Assembly (NCBI GenBank): GCA_021018815.1
Contig: JAITYX010000074.1
Location: 2,108,001 to 2,172,000 of the forward strand
DNA length: 64,000 nt
Reading direction: 5' to 3'
Origin: Talinum fruticosum
Taxonomy: Eukaryota; Streptophyta; Magnoliopsida; Caryophyllales; Talinaceae
The notes under the pieces are model-generated. The model ran no database searches and was not told where the DNA came from. It was given only the letters and a program-made list of their open reading frames with translations. Position numbers and translations under genes: made by a program. Shown one piece after another: positions 23,640 to 35,685 of the stretch (its first letter is position 1; each line of letters opens with the position of its first letter).

Positions 23640-25890
23640 ATTTTAGCACCTCTATGGATAACAATAAACATATTGTTCTAACTTCTAAACATCTTAATGT
23701 TTGTGTTCTTTGCTGCTTCGGAAATCCTACATGCTTAACATTTTATGAGGTTGAATGTTATTCTGATAGACCATTATTTTTATTTCATAATGATGTTGGG
23801 TAATCCTCTGTTTATTCCACTCAAGGTTATAACTATTTTATTATTTTTGTGAATGATTATTCAAGATGCTCTTGAATTTATCTTATAATAAATAAATTTA
23901 ATGTTTTTCCTATTTGTAACGCCTTTTAAAAAATAGTGGAAAATCTTTTTAATGCCAAAATTAAATAATTTCAAAGTAATGGAGGAAAAGAATACGAAAA
24001 TAATTAATAATGAGATTTATTTTTGTAAATATGCTCCTCACACGCAATAACAAAATGGTGTTCCTAAAAGAAAACACAAGCATGTTTCAGAAATGGCTAG
24101 AACTTTATTGATCGATGTTGCTTTGCCTAATTCTTTTTGGCATGATGCCATTGCCACTATTATTTACCTCGTCAATAGATTGCCAACTCCAATGGTTAAT
24201 AGGTTTTCCCCATTTCAGAAATTATTTCAATGACCTCCTTATTACACTTTTCTTCTTATTTTTGGATGTGAATGTTTTCCTAATTTAACTCCCATGGTTA
24301 AACATAAACTAACTTCGATTTGTAAGATGTGTCTTCTTAGGCTATGACCCATATTATAAGGCCTATAAATGCTTAAAACCTATCTCTGGACATAGTTTTA
24401 TAACCAAAAATGTTTTTCGTGAACATGTGTTTCCATGTGCAGAAATTCTCAATTATATACCCCTTAGAATGTCTTCTTCCACCTTACCTATTTCCTCGAC
24501 CCGCACGTTCACGATTGTGCACCTCGTCCAGCTTCGGTTTCTTGGCCCAACCAGGCTGTCTCTGACCTCAACTTGCCACTTGTCCTTTGTCCAACCCAAC
24601 GACATCACCCCTGCCTAGGCCTACTGCACCTTCCCCTATTATATCTATTGGGCTTGCTTACCATCGATCCAGTGTTTGCTTGGCTCGTTCTCTAATAGCC
24701 GACATTTACAATACCAGCCTCCGTCATCCCTACGCTCACATCACCGAGCCAGTCCAACCCACCAATCTCTAGTCAGCCCTACAGGGTCCACCCCTCATTC
24801 GGAGCACGTGAGGATCCCATCAAATCACCACCCAATGTAAACTCTATCCTAATCGGGAATTCTTAAAGCCAAAAATATTCTTTCACTAAATACTTTACAT
24901 TTGGATAGTGACACAACTTGTTTTACTAAGGCTGTAAAATACCACAGTGGGATTAAGCCATGGCAGAAGAATAAAATGCCTTTTTATAAAATCATACTTG
25001 GGAACTTGTACTTTGTACTCTTTCTCTTCATGTGGTTGGTTGTAAGTAGAATTGTAAAACTCAATTTTAGTCTTATGAATCTACTGAGTGTGACAAAGCC
25101 TGTTTTGTGGCTCTTGTAAATCACTAACATGAAGGTATTAATTACCATGAAACCTTTAGTCCAATTGTAAAATCTTCAACTGTTATTTGCTTGTGTCTAT
25201 TGTAATCTCTTGCAATTGGATTATTTGATAACTTGATGTTAAGAATGCATTTTTGTATGGGTTTCTTGATGAGGAAGTTTATATGATCCTAATTATCCTC
25301 ATCATGTATGTCGCCCAAAGAAATCCCTTTATAATTTGAAACAAGCCCCTCCTGCTGAGTTTTAATGTTTTATCTCTTTCTTTCTTTCTAAAGGTTTCAT
25401 TTGGAGTAAAAGTGATACTTCTATGTTTGTGTATCATCACTAATCTATTGTCCTTGTTCTCCTTCTATATATGTTCAATATATGCTTTTCATTGCATAAT
25501 CCCACTTTTGTTAAGTTTTTTACATCCTAGTTGTCTATTCAATTTGCTATGAAAGACATTGGTGCTCATTATTTTCTAGGGGTTTAGATTATTCGCACTT
25601 CTTTTGGTCTTTATCTCTCTCAAGATAAGTATGTGAGTGATCTTCTTAAAAGTTTCACTTACATACTTTGAAATCTGTGCGAACTCTCCGTGTTTGTAGG
25701 ACTACTTTATCTTTGATTAATGGTCAATTACTTTTATATGCTTGTGAATATAGGAGTATGGTTGGTGCATTGTAGTATCTTACCATAACTAGACATGATA
25801 TTGCTTATGTTATACATGTAATTTCCTAATTTATGCAAGCCCTCCATACTACTCACCTTTATGCTGTCAAGAGGAATTTTTTTAATGTCA
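23640..25890 (+). pseudogene. Degenerate Ty1/copia integrase-reverse transcriptase remnant
   Basis: Reading through many stops and frame changes on the plus strand shows copia landmarks in the usual order. Integrase pieces are IIFVNDYSR (near 23840), VENLFNAKIK and FQSNGGKEY (near 23935-24000), QNGVPKRKHKHVSEMARTLL and FWHDAIATIIYLVNRLP (24050-24190), then FPNLTPMVKHKL. A reverse transcriptase/RNase H tail follows, with HETFSPIVKSSTV (near 25150), SLSQDKYV-like and TRHDIAYVIHVIS pieces (near 25790). The integrase aspartate (normally QSDGG) is Asn, and the glutamate (normally VAERKH) is Lys. No LTRs were recognised. The element is old and inactive. Confidence 0.8.

Positions 25891-25892
<2 letters not shown>

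Positions 25893-25924
<32 letters not shown>
25893..25924. repeat. (AT)n microsatellite
   Basis: An AT dinucleotide run of about 30 bp at the end of the copia remnant. Confidence 0.9.
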
Positions 25925-26008
25925 CAAAATAGAGTTGAATAATAGAGAATTTTATCAAATAGGTTATTGAGAAATAACTAATTTCATCAAATGAATCTTT
26001 AAGAAGGT

Positions 26009-26828
26009 TGTTGGATTAAAACAAATTGTATTTTGTAAGCGTTAAATGATTATATACCATACTATAAACTTGGATATCCAGTGCAGTATACTTTAGAAAT
26101 GTCTAGGTTTTCTAAACCACACCACTTATTTTTGGGATAATTACATAATTAAATTTTCATTTACTCTCCTTGAATTTCGGTAAATGTTCTTTTTACCCTT
26201 GAACTTTTAAAATTATTTTTTACCCCCTTTAACATTTTCACTTCATTATCGTAAAACCGAAATTATAATAATGCCCTTTTTCTCGTCCAGCCAACCCCGA
26301 CCAGTCCGCGAATCTTTTCCTTTATGAAAACCTGACTCAAGGGACTCGTTATCCTCAAAGTAACTCTACTTTGCCCATGGTTCGGCACTTCTCTGCTCAC
26401 AATTAATGATGTGTGTTCCTCTTTCTCTTTCCTCTTAAAACATATTTATTATTTTGGTTGAGTTCCCAACGACAAATTGTCGTCATTATGGTTATGAACA
26501 ATCAATACTAGCTCCAATAACCATTTTTGTTGCCGCAAATGTGAAATTTTGGGGACTTATGATAGTTTGACAGAGAGGTGAAGGAAAGTAAAAAATGATT
26601 AAAAAAGTTGAGGATCGGAAAAACATTTACCAACACCTCGAGGAGGGAGGGTAAATGAAAATTTCTCTAATTATATACCATATTTTAGTTTTAAAGTTGT
26701 CCAAAAGTAAATGTTTGGTTTAATGATATTAACTTCCCCAAAAGTATAATGCATGAACATTCAAGTTGATAGTATGGTATATAATTGTCCAAACCCCTAA
26801 CAAGTATATTTATTTTAGTCCAATAATC
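26009..26828. mobile_element. Fold-back MITE interrupted by another MITE
   Basis: The left arm (26009-26145: TTGGATTAAAACAAATTG, TATACCATACTATAAAC) and the right arm (26676-26828: CATATTTTAGTTTTAAAG, TATGGTATATAATTG, TTTAGTCCAATAA) together match one copy of the element at 5098-5370. They are separated by about 530 bp of different sequence, which is described separately as the nested element. Confidence 0.7.
26146..26675. mobile_element. Nested MITE inside the fold-back MITE
   Basis: The left end, AATTTTCATTTACTCTCC, and the inverted right end, AATTTTCATTTACCCTCC, form inverted repeats that continue inwards with GGTAAATGTT on both sides. AATTA-type bases flank both ends (GGATAATTA on the left, CTAATTATA on the right), consistent with a short target duplication. 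It has no coding capacity. Similar elements carrying the theme of numbers of pyrimidine-rich TTTACCCCC words are typical of plant MITEs, but the superfamily is unclear. Confidence 0.6.
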
Positions 26829-26887
26829 CTATATAAAAATAAATATACAATCAAATACGTACTAGTATACACAATTGATATAATAAA

Positions 26888-29215
26888 GGATTTTTAGACG
26901 GAAATAATACGAAATTTATCTGTATTGGATAAAAGTAATATAAATTTTTTTGGACGTTAAACAATATGAACTCTAATGCCATTTAATGCCAAAAGTTTTC
27001 CACAAATTTATGGCAGTTATGACTCAACGTAGAGCTGACGTGGCAAGGCGTGAAACTTACGTAGGCAACAAAGTTGATTTTTTACTTTGACTTTTTTTTA
27101 TGACAAATAAGCAGTTGAGTGTGTTAATCTTTCTTTTATGGTAAATTAAAATTATATTTTTTAAAATAAGGAAATGTCCTAAAAAAACGTTAAAAAAGTT
27201 TATATACAGTAATAAGATCACAAAATATAATTTCTTTTATTAAAATAATTTCAAAAAATTATATAATACATAAAATATCCAAAATATTATTAAAACTATA
27301 AAATAATTTAGGAAAAATTATGTAAAATAAGAAAGCATCGAAAATAATGTGTAAATAGAGAAAATATCTTTTTACAACCGAAATCTATTTTTTACAAAAA
27401 AATAAATTTTTAAATATGATATGAAAATAGTATAAACTAAACAAAATTAAGCAAAAAATAGTGTTTATTTAAAACAAAAACAAAAACCAGTATTTATTTT
27501 AAAATTATATTTTTTAACAAAATGCTTTTAAAAAATAAGTTTTTCTTTAATTTTCACAAGATAATTGAAAAACCGGAATTTTACCTTCTTTTCCGTTCTC
27601 TTATTGGCTAATTTCGACACTTCAAATGGCTTTTCACCTCAATTCTTATTTGATTTCGCTTACTTTCTTCATTTATGATTAAAATGTGCGAATTTCTACG
27701 TTTTCAGGTAATCCCACATTTTATGATAAAGAATATATCTTTCAAAGTGTTAAGGAAAAGAACGGGAGGCCATAGAAGGTCGGAGAGCGAAGGAAGAGAT
27801 CAAGGCAAGTCAGCACAGGTCGTAACACTCGGTCGTGTCTGAAGGAAAGAAGGAAAAGAAGACCTAGCACAGGCTGCATCGAAGCCGAAGAGGTCAGCAC
27901 GAGGCAATGCCAAAGTCAGCACGAGGCCATGCTAGGAATTCGAGAATTTAATTATTGACGCCATGAGCTTGCACGGGTTAAGCACGGTTTCGAGCATTGC
28001 CAGTGCCAATTGGCGATTTCGTTTTTCGCCTCTTTTCTTCCGAAACCGTTATTTTTCTGCATCAAACTTTTATGCTGCGTTTCTAGGCTAGTTTTCTCTC
28101 TACTTGTAAGTACTTATTTCCATTGTTAAGAGATCAAAGCTTGGAGTTATTTTCAACTAATCGCAATTTAATTGAAGTTTACGGTATTATTATTCTTTTC
28201 TCTATTTTTATCTTTTATTCTTTTTGGTATTCATTCCTCAATTTGCTGTCATATGCCATGAATTTGTGTGGCTAATTTTCCAACTTAGGTTGGGGTTTTG
28301 CCACTAATATGCTAGTTTAATCGTAATTTATGCTTTGATGCTAATTTGCAATTATTTGATGAATTCCCGACTTGTTGATACTTTATTGAATTGGTGTAAG
28401 ATTCGAGAGAATCCTGCCTTTATTATTTTTGGTAATTGAGTAGACTTCGAGAGAAGAAGCTTAGTTCTACTTCAACTTGTTGGATGATTACAACTTAGAT
28501 ATGAGAATAATTTAGGTTGTTATTAAGGGAAGAGTCGATAATCGTGTAATTATTTGGTTTTGATTGTATGAGAACAACAATTAATTCAATTGAGTTAGTT
28601 TAATGACCTTCGAGAGAAGGCTTAGGTGGTTTGAACTGCATAAATTCCCTAAGTCATCTCGAGTTGTGAATAGTATAGAAGCATGTAATTAAGATTGTTC
28701 GCATGTTAGCTTGGTAAATCCCTGCCTAAGGTTTTCTTTATCTGATTTCATTTCGTTCTTTAAGTGCTTACGTTACCAACCAACTTGAACTCGTTTCTCT
28801 GCTTAGTTCAAAATGACATTGACCTTAGACTTGTATGAGACCTAACTCCTCGAGACCGACAACCGTACTCTCCATAGTACACAACAATAATTTATGTCAA
28901 GTTTAATATTTTCCTAAAAGATCAAAGGCAGGTGCCTATGTGTCTTAATTAGATTCTCAAAAGTCAAAGTTTCTTATATGTCAATTTAAATAAAAGAAGT
29001 CAAAATCAATAAATTAATCCACCATCCACGTGCATGCCAAGTCTCACCATGTCAGTGCTCCACCTCCACTTAATCCTAACTTTTATAACTCGGTGGTTAA
29101 ATAGGATTAAAGTTTAGACTAGCTGACTTCCAAAAGAAAGTTCCTATTATTTCTGTCTAAATATTCATAAAGTTTATATTATTTCCATCCAAATCCTATA
29201 AAAAATTATTAACTA
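26888..29215. repeat. Diverged inverted repeat flanking a 1.6-kb insert
   Basis: The left arm, 26888-27115, contains GGATTTTTAGACGGAAATAA, GACGTGGCAAGGCGTGAAAC and TACTTTGACTTTTTTTTATG. The right arm, 28955-29215, read on the minus strand contains GGATTTGGATGGAAATAATA, TTTAGACAGAAATAATAGG, GACATGGTGAGACTTGGC and GATTTTGACTTCTTTTA. The order is the same, so these are inverted relatives. They are either the two arms of one DNA transposon that received an insertion or two separate copies in opposite orientation. Confidence 0.5.
27720..28900. mobile_element. LTR-like sequence, unclassified
   Basis: A more GC-balanced stretch inside AT-rich DNA. It has four nearby variants of GTCAGCACGAGG/GTCAGCACAGG (27810-27935), several CGAGAGAA(T/G) words (28404, 28448, 28611) and a TTTCTCTCTACTTGTAAG leader-like segment. 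These are common in LTRs and untranslated leaders of plant gypsy elements. No coding domain and no paired repeat were found, so this stays tentative. Confidence 0.3.
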
Positions 29216-31253
29216 ACAATAAATGCAATTATTAACTAAAAACTAATAACTTCGGGTATCAATTAATTATCAAACACAACTATAACTTCTTGTGAAACCA
29301 ACCACACTAACCCTTATCAAACATCTACATAGGATGTTCTCGTTGACAAGAACATCTTCTAATTTAACACTAATGAAAATTTGGGTTCGACAAATTTGGA
29401 TTGAACAAATCGGTCAATGTCTAAAATTCGTACATTTGTTTGATGCTTAGTATTTCCAAGTTGAACAAATTGGATAAGCTAAATCCAAAATTAAATTGAG
29501 TTCTAAAATTATTGTTTCAAATTTAAATTTAGATAAAAAAAATTTATAATTGAACCCAATTTTTTAGATAAAATAAATCTAGGTAACTTTTCCGAAAATT
29601 CTACGATGATCACTCAACCACCTGGGTAGGTGGTTGAATAAAGTGCCCACATATATGATGAATTTTCACAATAAAATGATGAATTTTTGTAATGTATACT
29701 TTTTTGGATTTTGGCGAATTTTTCAATAAAGTTTAATAACTTAACTACACTTTTTCAATGTACTTGACTTAATATTATCAATACATACTAATGAATTTAA
29801 TACAAATATGATGAATATTGGTGTGAATCTCGTGTTTCGCATGGGTATGTGCTATTATTTGATTAGTTGATATACTATTATAAATATTATATATATATAT
29901 ATATATACTTCTTATACAATTATAAATATTAACCTTAGAATACATATGAATGTTTTATAATCTAAAGGTAATTATTATGAGGAAGAATGTAAATTTTGAG
30001 TTACTTAATGAACGAAAATAATTCTTCATCATATAAACCTATAAAATAGTTTTTCAATTTATCATTTTCTCCCACCACGTTTTAAAGTTGAAACGTATCT
30101 CGTCCCACTTTGTTAGCACCAAACTCCTTTAAATATGTGTTTATTGTTGGTTCTTTTTTATATAATTATCTCACATGTTACTACTGGATTATATCTATAA
30201 TTTAAACATATTATAATAATATTATTAATCACTATATACAAAATAAATACATGTAATTATATATATATAATAAGAAAATTAAACATCAAAATAATGAAAT
30301 ACACAACTTTTAATTTCTTCTCAATCTAATGTCCTATATTTGCCAACTTTGCTTCTCTTCTCATCGCTGTACTACAATAAAACCCCTAGGTTGACAATGG
30401 AGATAAAGAGCACCATTCAAGAGTAATCACTCAATTGAGTAATAGTTGATTATTTCTTGTAAAGAAAGGTTTTTGATGAAAAAAAATAAAAAATAGCAGA
30501 TGATGTTGTGTAAGTCACTTATCCCATATATTTGAATTTTTACCCTTTTATAATACAAAAATAAAGTTTTAAATGACTGTATTTTATAAACATGAGATAG
30601 GCATATACGGATAAACAAAAAATAATTTGGACCAAAATTCTTTATCATAATAAGAAAAAATGTTAAATATAATCAATATAATTTTTCATACTAATTGCTA
30701 ACTTTCATATTCTTATAACTGAATACATGCAATAAAATAAAAATAAATAAATAGTTAAAAATTTTTTAAACAAATTAAATTATAATTACTATAATACTAT
30801 TTTATAATTATCATAATTTACTTAATTTATTTAAGTTTTGTTACTATAATTAATAGATATGTTATATTATAATTTTTTTACAATAGTTAGACTAATTATA
30901 TACAATAAATATTATTTTTATTAAAAATTTTTTAAAAAATATAATTTTGTAATGGTTGAAATAATGGACTAATCCTTCAAAAAATATATAGGTAATAAAA
31001 TATAAATTGATTATGATTATAATTAAAATTCATTGTCAATAAACTGTAATTAACTTTTTAGCAAAATAAGTATGATTGATGATCATAGTCATTCAAGAGT
31101 AGTAAATAGATTTCATTTCACTTATAATTAAAATTTATAGATAATAAAGTGGGTGTTACAAAAAGGCTTTGATAATATAAAAATAAAAGAAAAATGATAA
31201 AATAAAAGGAACCAATGGTGATGTGACAAATGTCTAACCCATAGCAAATCACT

Positions 31254-31302
<49 letters not shown>

Positions 31303-31325
31303 GGATTAAACATATATGTATTCAA
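29216..31325. other. Gene-free, very AT-rich stretch
   Basis: No gene, RNA or defined repeat was recognised. Short AT runs lie near 29885-29905, and a 40-bp AT run at 31255-31298. Confidence 0.5.
31255..31298. repeat. (AT)n microsatellite
   Basis: A TA dinucleotide run of about 42 bp. Confidence 0.95.
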
Positions 31326-31344
31326 TTTTTTAAAAATGATAAAA

Positions 31345-31519
31345 TACGACGCTAATTAGCGTCGGATGACAAAATCGGACGCTAAATTTTTTAGCGTCGA
31401 GATGTTATGCGTCAAATTTTTATCCGTCTCTAATCCGACGCTAAAGGCGATTAGCGTTGGATTTTCCTTATTTGGCGTCCGATTTTGTCCGACGCTAATT
31501 TACTTGTTTCACCGTAGTG
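31345..31519 (-). mobile_element. CACTA (En/Spm) transposon terminus
   Basis: On the minus strand the sequence starts CACTACGGTGAAACAAG at 31519. It is followed by subterminal repeats of TTAGCGTCGGA and its complement TCCGACGCTAA at least six times within 170 bp, in both orientations. A CACTA start plus dense short subterminal repeats is diagnostic of the superfamily. The other terminus and any transposase are not in sight, so this is a solitary end or a very short derivative. Confidence 0.7.
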
Positions 31520-32096
31520 TACACCACCTACACCACTTCCTCCACCACCTGCACCGCCTCTGTCTTCAATCCATAGAGAGAGAGAGCAGATGAATGAGGA
31601 AAGAGAAAATATAAATATGGAAAATAAGTAATATTTGTGTTTAAAAATGATTTTTATTTTTTAAACCATCTAATTAGGTGTTTTAACCACTACCATATGC
31701 TTAGGTGATGTTTCATTTAACTGTAAGGAGGTGTAAGGAGTTATAACAAGTTATAACAAGTTATAAACAAAATTGTAAGAAGGTATAAGGAGTTGTATGA
31801 TAGTTGTAAAGTTAGTTATAAAAAGTTATAAGCGAGATGTAAACAGTTATAAGAAGTTATAAAGAGTTGTAAAAAGTCTGTAAGATTATAAATTAAAGCT
31901 AAATAAAACATGATCTTAACAGCGAAAATGTATAAATCTCATTTCCACCCTAATAATCTCACTGTTTTCCACTCTTCTGCAAAAGTAAAATGTATAAATC
32001 TGATTTGGCCGGAAAAAAAAAAAAAAAAGAAAACTGAGACTAAAAGACTAGGCAACGTTGCAAATTTTTGAATTTTGGCGTCTGTCTATTTTATTC
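31520..32096. other. Upstream region of the PPR gene with an AGTTATAA-rich repeat
   Basis: From about 31703 to 31917 variants of GGAGTTATAACAAG/AAGTTATAA recur, ending in GCTAAATAAAACATGATC. The same design is present at 15290-15420. A run of A near 32013-32030 follows. No clear TATA box for the PPR gene was identified. Confidence 0.45.
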
Positions 32097-34378
32097 ATGA
32101 CCAGGCTCAAAGCCTACATAAGGCCAACGTCGCCACCGCCGCACACAACCATTACCGCCCCCACCACCACCGCCACCAAATCATTCAATTCGACCATCAA
32201 CCGGCTCTCTTCTGAGGGATTACACCGTGATGTCCTTTTCTCTTTCTCTTCTATGCTGAGGTCCCATACACCCCTGATCCTCACACATACCCCAGTCTTT
32301 TCAAAGCCTGCACTTACCTCAACAGATTTTCTCTTGGGATTTCATTTCATCAACGTGTAATTGCTGATGGGTATTCTTCAGATTCCTACATTGCCTCCTC
32401 CCTCATCAATTTCTATGCCAAGTTTGGGCGGGTTGAGAGTGCCCAGAAAGTGTTTGATTTAATGCCTGAGAGAAATGTAGTTCCATGGACTGCTATGATA
32501 GGCTGTTATTCGCGTTGTGGGGATTCTGACAAGGCGTTTCATATGTATAATCTGATGAGAAGTGAGGGGATCCAACCTAGCTCTGTTACTATTTTGAATG
32601 TGCTGTCCGGGGTTAGTGAGCTTTCTCGACTGGAGTGCCTCCATGCTAGTGCAATTTTTTCTGGTTTAGATTCTGATCTTCATTTGGTTAACTGTATGTT
32701 GAATTTGTATGGGAAATATGGGAGAATTGAGGCCGCAAGGGACTTGTTTGAAGGTATGGTATATAGGGATATTGTTTCTTGGAATTCAATGGTTTCAGGT
32801 TATGCCCAAAGTGGGAATTTCAAGGAGATTATGTGGCTTTTAAAGAGAATGAGGAGTGAAGGTGTTGTCCCGGACCAACAGACATTTGGGGGCCTTTTAA
32901 CCTGCTCTGATTCTGTACAGATTGATCTTGAGTTGGGAAGGCTGATTCATGGGCAGATTATAACTGGTGGTTTAGAAGTGGATCCCCCTATGGCAACTTC
33001 TCTTGTTGTACTATACTCAAGATATGGAAATGTCATCAGTGCTTCTAAGATATTTGAATGGGTTGCAGAAAAAGATGTGATTCTGTGGACATCAATGATT
33101 TCTGCCTTTGTGCAAAATGATAGTGCCCAAAAAGCATTAATTCTTTTTATTAGAATGCTGGATTCTGGGCTGACACCCTCTACCGCAACAATAGCTACTG
33201 TTCTTTCTGCTTGTGCAAAAGTTGGTTCACATCTTCTAGGGACATCTGTTCATGGACACATACTACGCCGAGGAATGCCAGTAGATATTCCCGTTCAAAA
33301 TTCACTTATTACTATGTATGCTAAGTGTGGTCATTTAAGGCAAAGTTTGACTATTTTTGATGGCATGAATGAGAGAGATGTAGTTTCGTGGAATGCTATA
33401 GTTGCAGCATATGCTCAAAATGGTGATTTGCAGATGGCCTTGTGCTTGCTCAATAAGATGAGATTAATGCTCCAAAGACCAGACCACATTACTTTTGTTT
33501 CCCTGCTTCAAGCTTGTGCCTCTACTGGGTCACTTCAGCAAGGGAAATGGGTTCACAACTTTATCCTGAAAAGCTTGTCTCAACCAAGCATCATCGTTGA
33601 CACTGCTTTGGTTGACATGTACTCAAAATGTGGTGACCTGGAAACTGCTCACAAGTGTTTTTATCAAATGCCAGAGCATGATGTTGTCTCATGGAGCACA
33701 ATCATTACAGGATATGGTAGTCATGGCATGGGGGAGATGGCTGTAAATTTGTATACAGAGTTTCTGGACACTGGGATCCAACCCAACCATGTCATCTTCC
33801 TTTCTGCCCTTTTCTCTTGTAGCCATAATGGCCTCGTCTCTGAAGGTCTTAGCATTTTCCAATCTATGACTGAAGAATTTGGAACCAGACCAGAACTGGA
33901 GCACCTTGCTTGCATTGTTGATCTACTTTGTCGAGCTGGAAAACTGAAAGAAGCATATAACTTCATCAAGACTATGTTCTCTGAACCTACAGTTGATGTT
34001 TTAGGCATACTTCTTGATGCATGCAGGATGAAGGGTGATGCTAAACTTGGAGAACTTGTTGCTAGAGACATCATGATGCTGCAGCCCATTTGTGCTGAGA
34101 ATTATGTACAACTGGCTCATAGCTATGCTTCAATGAATAGATGGGAGGGAGTGGGTGATGTATGGATGCAAATGAAGGCTCTTGGATTAAGGAAGCTCCC
34201 TGGTTGGAGTTATATTCAGCAACATGGGAAGATGACAACATTTTTTAATGGTCAAAGTGACCATCCTCTGTTCGAAGAAATAGTATTGGCCCTGGAAAGT
34301 TTGGGCTTTGAAATGAATGATCTCAACAGCAATAGCGATGATCTACATTGCATGTTTTACAACATGGACAGCTCATAA
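32097..34378 (+). pseudogene. PPR protein gene (PLS subfamily, E-type) with an apparent 1-bp deletion
   Basis: Pentatricopeptide repeat proteins bind organellar RNA and act in editing, splicing or stability in mitochondria or plastids. From the ATG at 32097 one frame covers about 58 codons (TINRLSSEGLHRDVLFSFSS, then MLRSHT). At a run of four Cs (32271-32274) the sense continues in another frame (PDPHTYPSLFKAC) and stays open to 34378. With one more C the gene would be about 760 aa, intronless. Tandem PPR motifs run through most of the protein, for example DIVSWNSMVSGYAQSG, DVVSWNAIVAAYAQNG and ALVDMYSKCGDLETA, and from roughly residue 600 an E/E+ region with GWSYIQ. There is no DYW domain. 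From memory it most resembles Arabidopsis At4g04370. The rest is so well preserved that a sequencing error or very recent mutation is likely. If real, translation from the first ATG stops early near 32360. Confidence 0.85.
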
Positions 34379-35562
34379 ACATAAGAAAATTTGGGTGAAG
34401 AAGCTTCCAATGACTTCTAGAGGAGTATTTCAGAGGCCACAAATTAATTTGCAAACAATTTCATTTCGTGAGACATCAAAACCCTTACAAGTCTTTCTGG
34501 AGCTCGACAGAATGTTTCACGTAGTTTGCCAAAATTCTTTGGCAAATTCTGCTTATTGTCTTCATCTTTCTTGTAAATTGATGAATCAAATTCCAGCCAT
34601 CTCATGCTTAGGGCTCACAAATGTTTGAATATGAACCAGCATAACTCTAGGCCCTCAATTGGAAAGTTTTGGATGATGACCTGTTTTGCTGAGGTAAATC
34701 GATCAGTGGTAGGTGGCCATCTCACTCAGATGTTGAGGTGTGCTTTTATTCGTTTTGGAAGTGGCGTTTTGATCAGCATTTGGTGCCACTGCTTTTCATC
34801 TGGCTGGTGAAGCCATTACGTGCTACACAATGACACTCAGTAGAGGGTTGGTGATAAGCTAGCAGCTGTGAACAAGCCTGCCTTTGGTGGCATTTGATTT
34901 CTGTAAATGAAGATCAATCAATTATGTTCAGAATATGTCGGAGAATGGAAGAAATCAGCATTAGCCCTTTAAATTTTGGTAGGATGGGAACTCAAATATA
35001 AATGCTACAAAATTGGGTGCTGATCTGATTTCACATATACTACTAGTCAGAAAAAAGAGGGAAGGAGAATCACTGAAGTTATATCCTGTCTCACAAAAGC
35101 ATTGTCAATTTATCATCTGCTGGTCCAGATGACAGTTGGGACCTTGTCAGAAACTTGGTTCAACAATAGGATGTGCGGACAGTAAACTATGCACAGGTAG
35201 ATCAGCAGTTGATGTGGTACTTTAGGAAAAGGAACGAACTAGTTAAGGTAGAATACTAAATTCGTATTCCTATTTATAGTGTATAATGTCCCATTATTTA
35301 AAACATTGCTGATCTTGAGACGGTGAGAGTACAACTAGAAAAAGGGATGATATGCAATACTAATTCTTCCTTACTAATTCGGTTCCAAATTCACTCTGTT
35401 GCCTGAGTTTGTGTTTTAACTTAAGAGTTGTAGAATTACTGAAGGAGAAAATGGAGTTGGGAAAATTATTACAATAAGTTGTCAAAAATGACCTTATAAC
35501 TAGACGCTTGGAGAACTTTAAGAAAAGCTAAGATATTTATTGTTTCATTTGTATGTTTTCAA

Positions 35563-35685
35563 ATATGTATAATGAATAACGCCACATTGTTTAGACGAAC
35601 TTATAAAGAAGCTAGGTGAGAGTGTGCCTAATTCAAATGTGTATAATGAATAATGCCACATTGTTTAGAGGTATTTGAAAGTGGA
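35563..35685. repeat. Imperfect tandem duplication, 74-bp period
   Basis: GTATAATGAATAACGCCACA with TTGTTTAGACG at 35567 recurs as GTATAATGAATAATGCCACA with TTGTTTAGAGG at 35641. The spacer is not conserved. Confidence 0.6.
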
